This document shows positions 63,581 to 64,000 of a stretch of DNA of 64,000 bases, in pieces. Source of the stretch: CBDFNC01 sp965249895 (GTDB taxonomy: Bacteria; Pseudomonadota; Gammaproteobacteria; Enterobacterales; CBDFNC01); the NCBI GenBank assembly GCA_965249895.1, contig CBDFNC010000005.1, positions 1,426,001 through 1,490,000 on the forward strand. Reading direction: 5' to 3'. Position 1 is the stretch's first letter. Each line of letters opens with the position of its first letter. The translations under genes and the position numbers were made by a program. The notes beneath the pieces were generated by a model that worked only from the letters and a program-made list of their open reading frames with translations, searched no databases and was not told the origin of the DNA.

Positions 63581-64000
63581 ATGAAAAATGAACTAAGTCA
63601 GCAATGGCAAAGTATTCAATGGGTACTGACCGATGTCGATGACACATTAACCTGGCAAGGACAACTTCCACCCGAAACCCTGAATGCACTGGCTAAGCTC
63701 CGTGAAGCAGGTATTAAGGTGGTCGGAGTCACAGGTGCTTGTGCGGGTTGGTGCGACCATATAGCCCAGCTCTGGCCACTCGATGCAGTATTGGGTGAAA
63801 ATGGTGCCTTCTTGATGGAAAAACACGATGGATTTTTACAGCTGTCAGCCGATCGTCCCATGGAGCAAGTGCGCGCGGATCAAGCCAAACTTAAAACTCA
63901 GGTGCTGAATATTCTGACAGACTACCCGGACCTGTCCCTGACCCTGGATCAACCTTATCGTCTGTGTGAAGTAGCGATAGATATAGGGCAAAACAGGCCT
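63581..64000 (+). CDS. HAD-superfamily phosphatase (partial at right edge)
   Basis: 140 codons from ATG 63581 (AAGG upstream), running off the end of the window. The nucleophile motif is VLTDVDDTLTWQG (first Asp near residue 18), then the threonine or serine motif GIKVVGVTGACAGWC, and VLGENGAFLM. This is the Cof/HAD-IIB type, similar to sugar phosphatases such as mannosyl-3-phosphoglycerate phosphatase. Divergent from the glycerophosphodiesterase. Confidence 0.85.
   Translation, partial: MKNELSQQWQSIQWVLTDVDDTLTWQGQLPPETLNALAKLREAGIKVVGVTGACAGWCDHIAQLWPLDAVLGENGAFLMEKHDGFLQLSADRPMEQVRADQAKLKTQVLNILTDYPDLSLTLDQPYRLCEVAIDIGQNRP

Overview
The window looks like the accessory part of a marine gammaproteobacterial chromosome, probably Alteromonadales or a relative. 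I infer this from the Vibrio/Shewanella-style attC sites, the insertion sequence families and the TonB, AraC and MocR genes. No rRNA, tRNA or taxonomic marker is present, so the assignment is tentative.

Positions 1 to about 31.5 kb are a chromosomal integron cassette array reading on the + strand. Its integrase gene would lie further left, outside the window. Small cassette genes (DUF4272, S41 protease-like, DUF2750, an HExxH protein, a WG-repeat-like secreted protein, LysE, GNATs and unknowns) are followed by attC sites. The array is heavily invaded by one family of group IIC-attC introns on the minus strand. All intact copies sit at the same point of the attC R'' box: the bottom strand reads CTTGT, then the intron (GTACGCCC to CCCGAT), then TA. 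Two copies encode a 446-aa reverse transcriptase/maturase (1748-3712 and 10805-15536). Four copies have no ORF (16222, 17756, 22843, 27892) and others are remnants. Further insertions are nested inside: an IS91-like element with its own tyrosine recombinase, split by an IS21 element; an IS630-like element carrying an AbrB-like gene, itself split by a second IS630; an IS4-like element; two copies of an unassigned 1.7-kb transposon; and two kinds of MITE.

Positions 31.5-45 kb are a patchwork: IS3, IS30 and IS91 remnants, an AraC regulator with a nonsense codon, a secreted tandem SnoaL-like protein, a MocR regulator divergent from an acetyltransferase, and a pair of unknown paralogues (36.7-38.1 kb). 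A second short stretch of cassette-like genes (39.45-42.6 kb) and a broken PLP-decarboxylase gene follow.

Positions 45-54 kb hold a class I fructose-bisphosphate aldolase and a complete siderophore uptake locus: TonB receptor, AraC regulator, binding protein, two permeases and an ATPase. Positions 54-57 kb hold a DsbA-like gene whose DsbB partner is destroyed by an IS630 end, a MITE and a frameshift, with an IS200 beside it. Positions 57-64 kb are calmer: DUF2938/MerR, glutathione transferase, two acetyltransferases, a truncated secreted protein, YnfA, a DeoR regulator, a glycerophosphodiesterase and the start of a HAD phosphatase.

The most unusual observation is the ORF-less intron family. 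Its members carry an extra 16-nt hairpin-forming module in domain V, and the same 16-mer also occurs in domain I.
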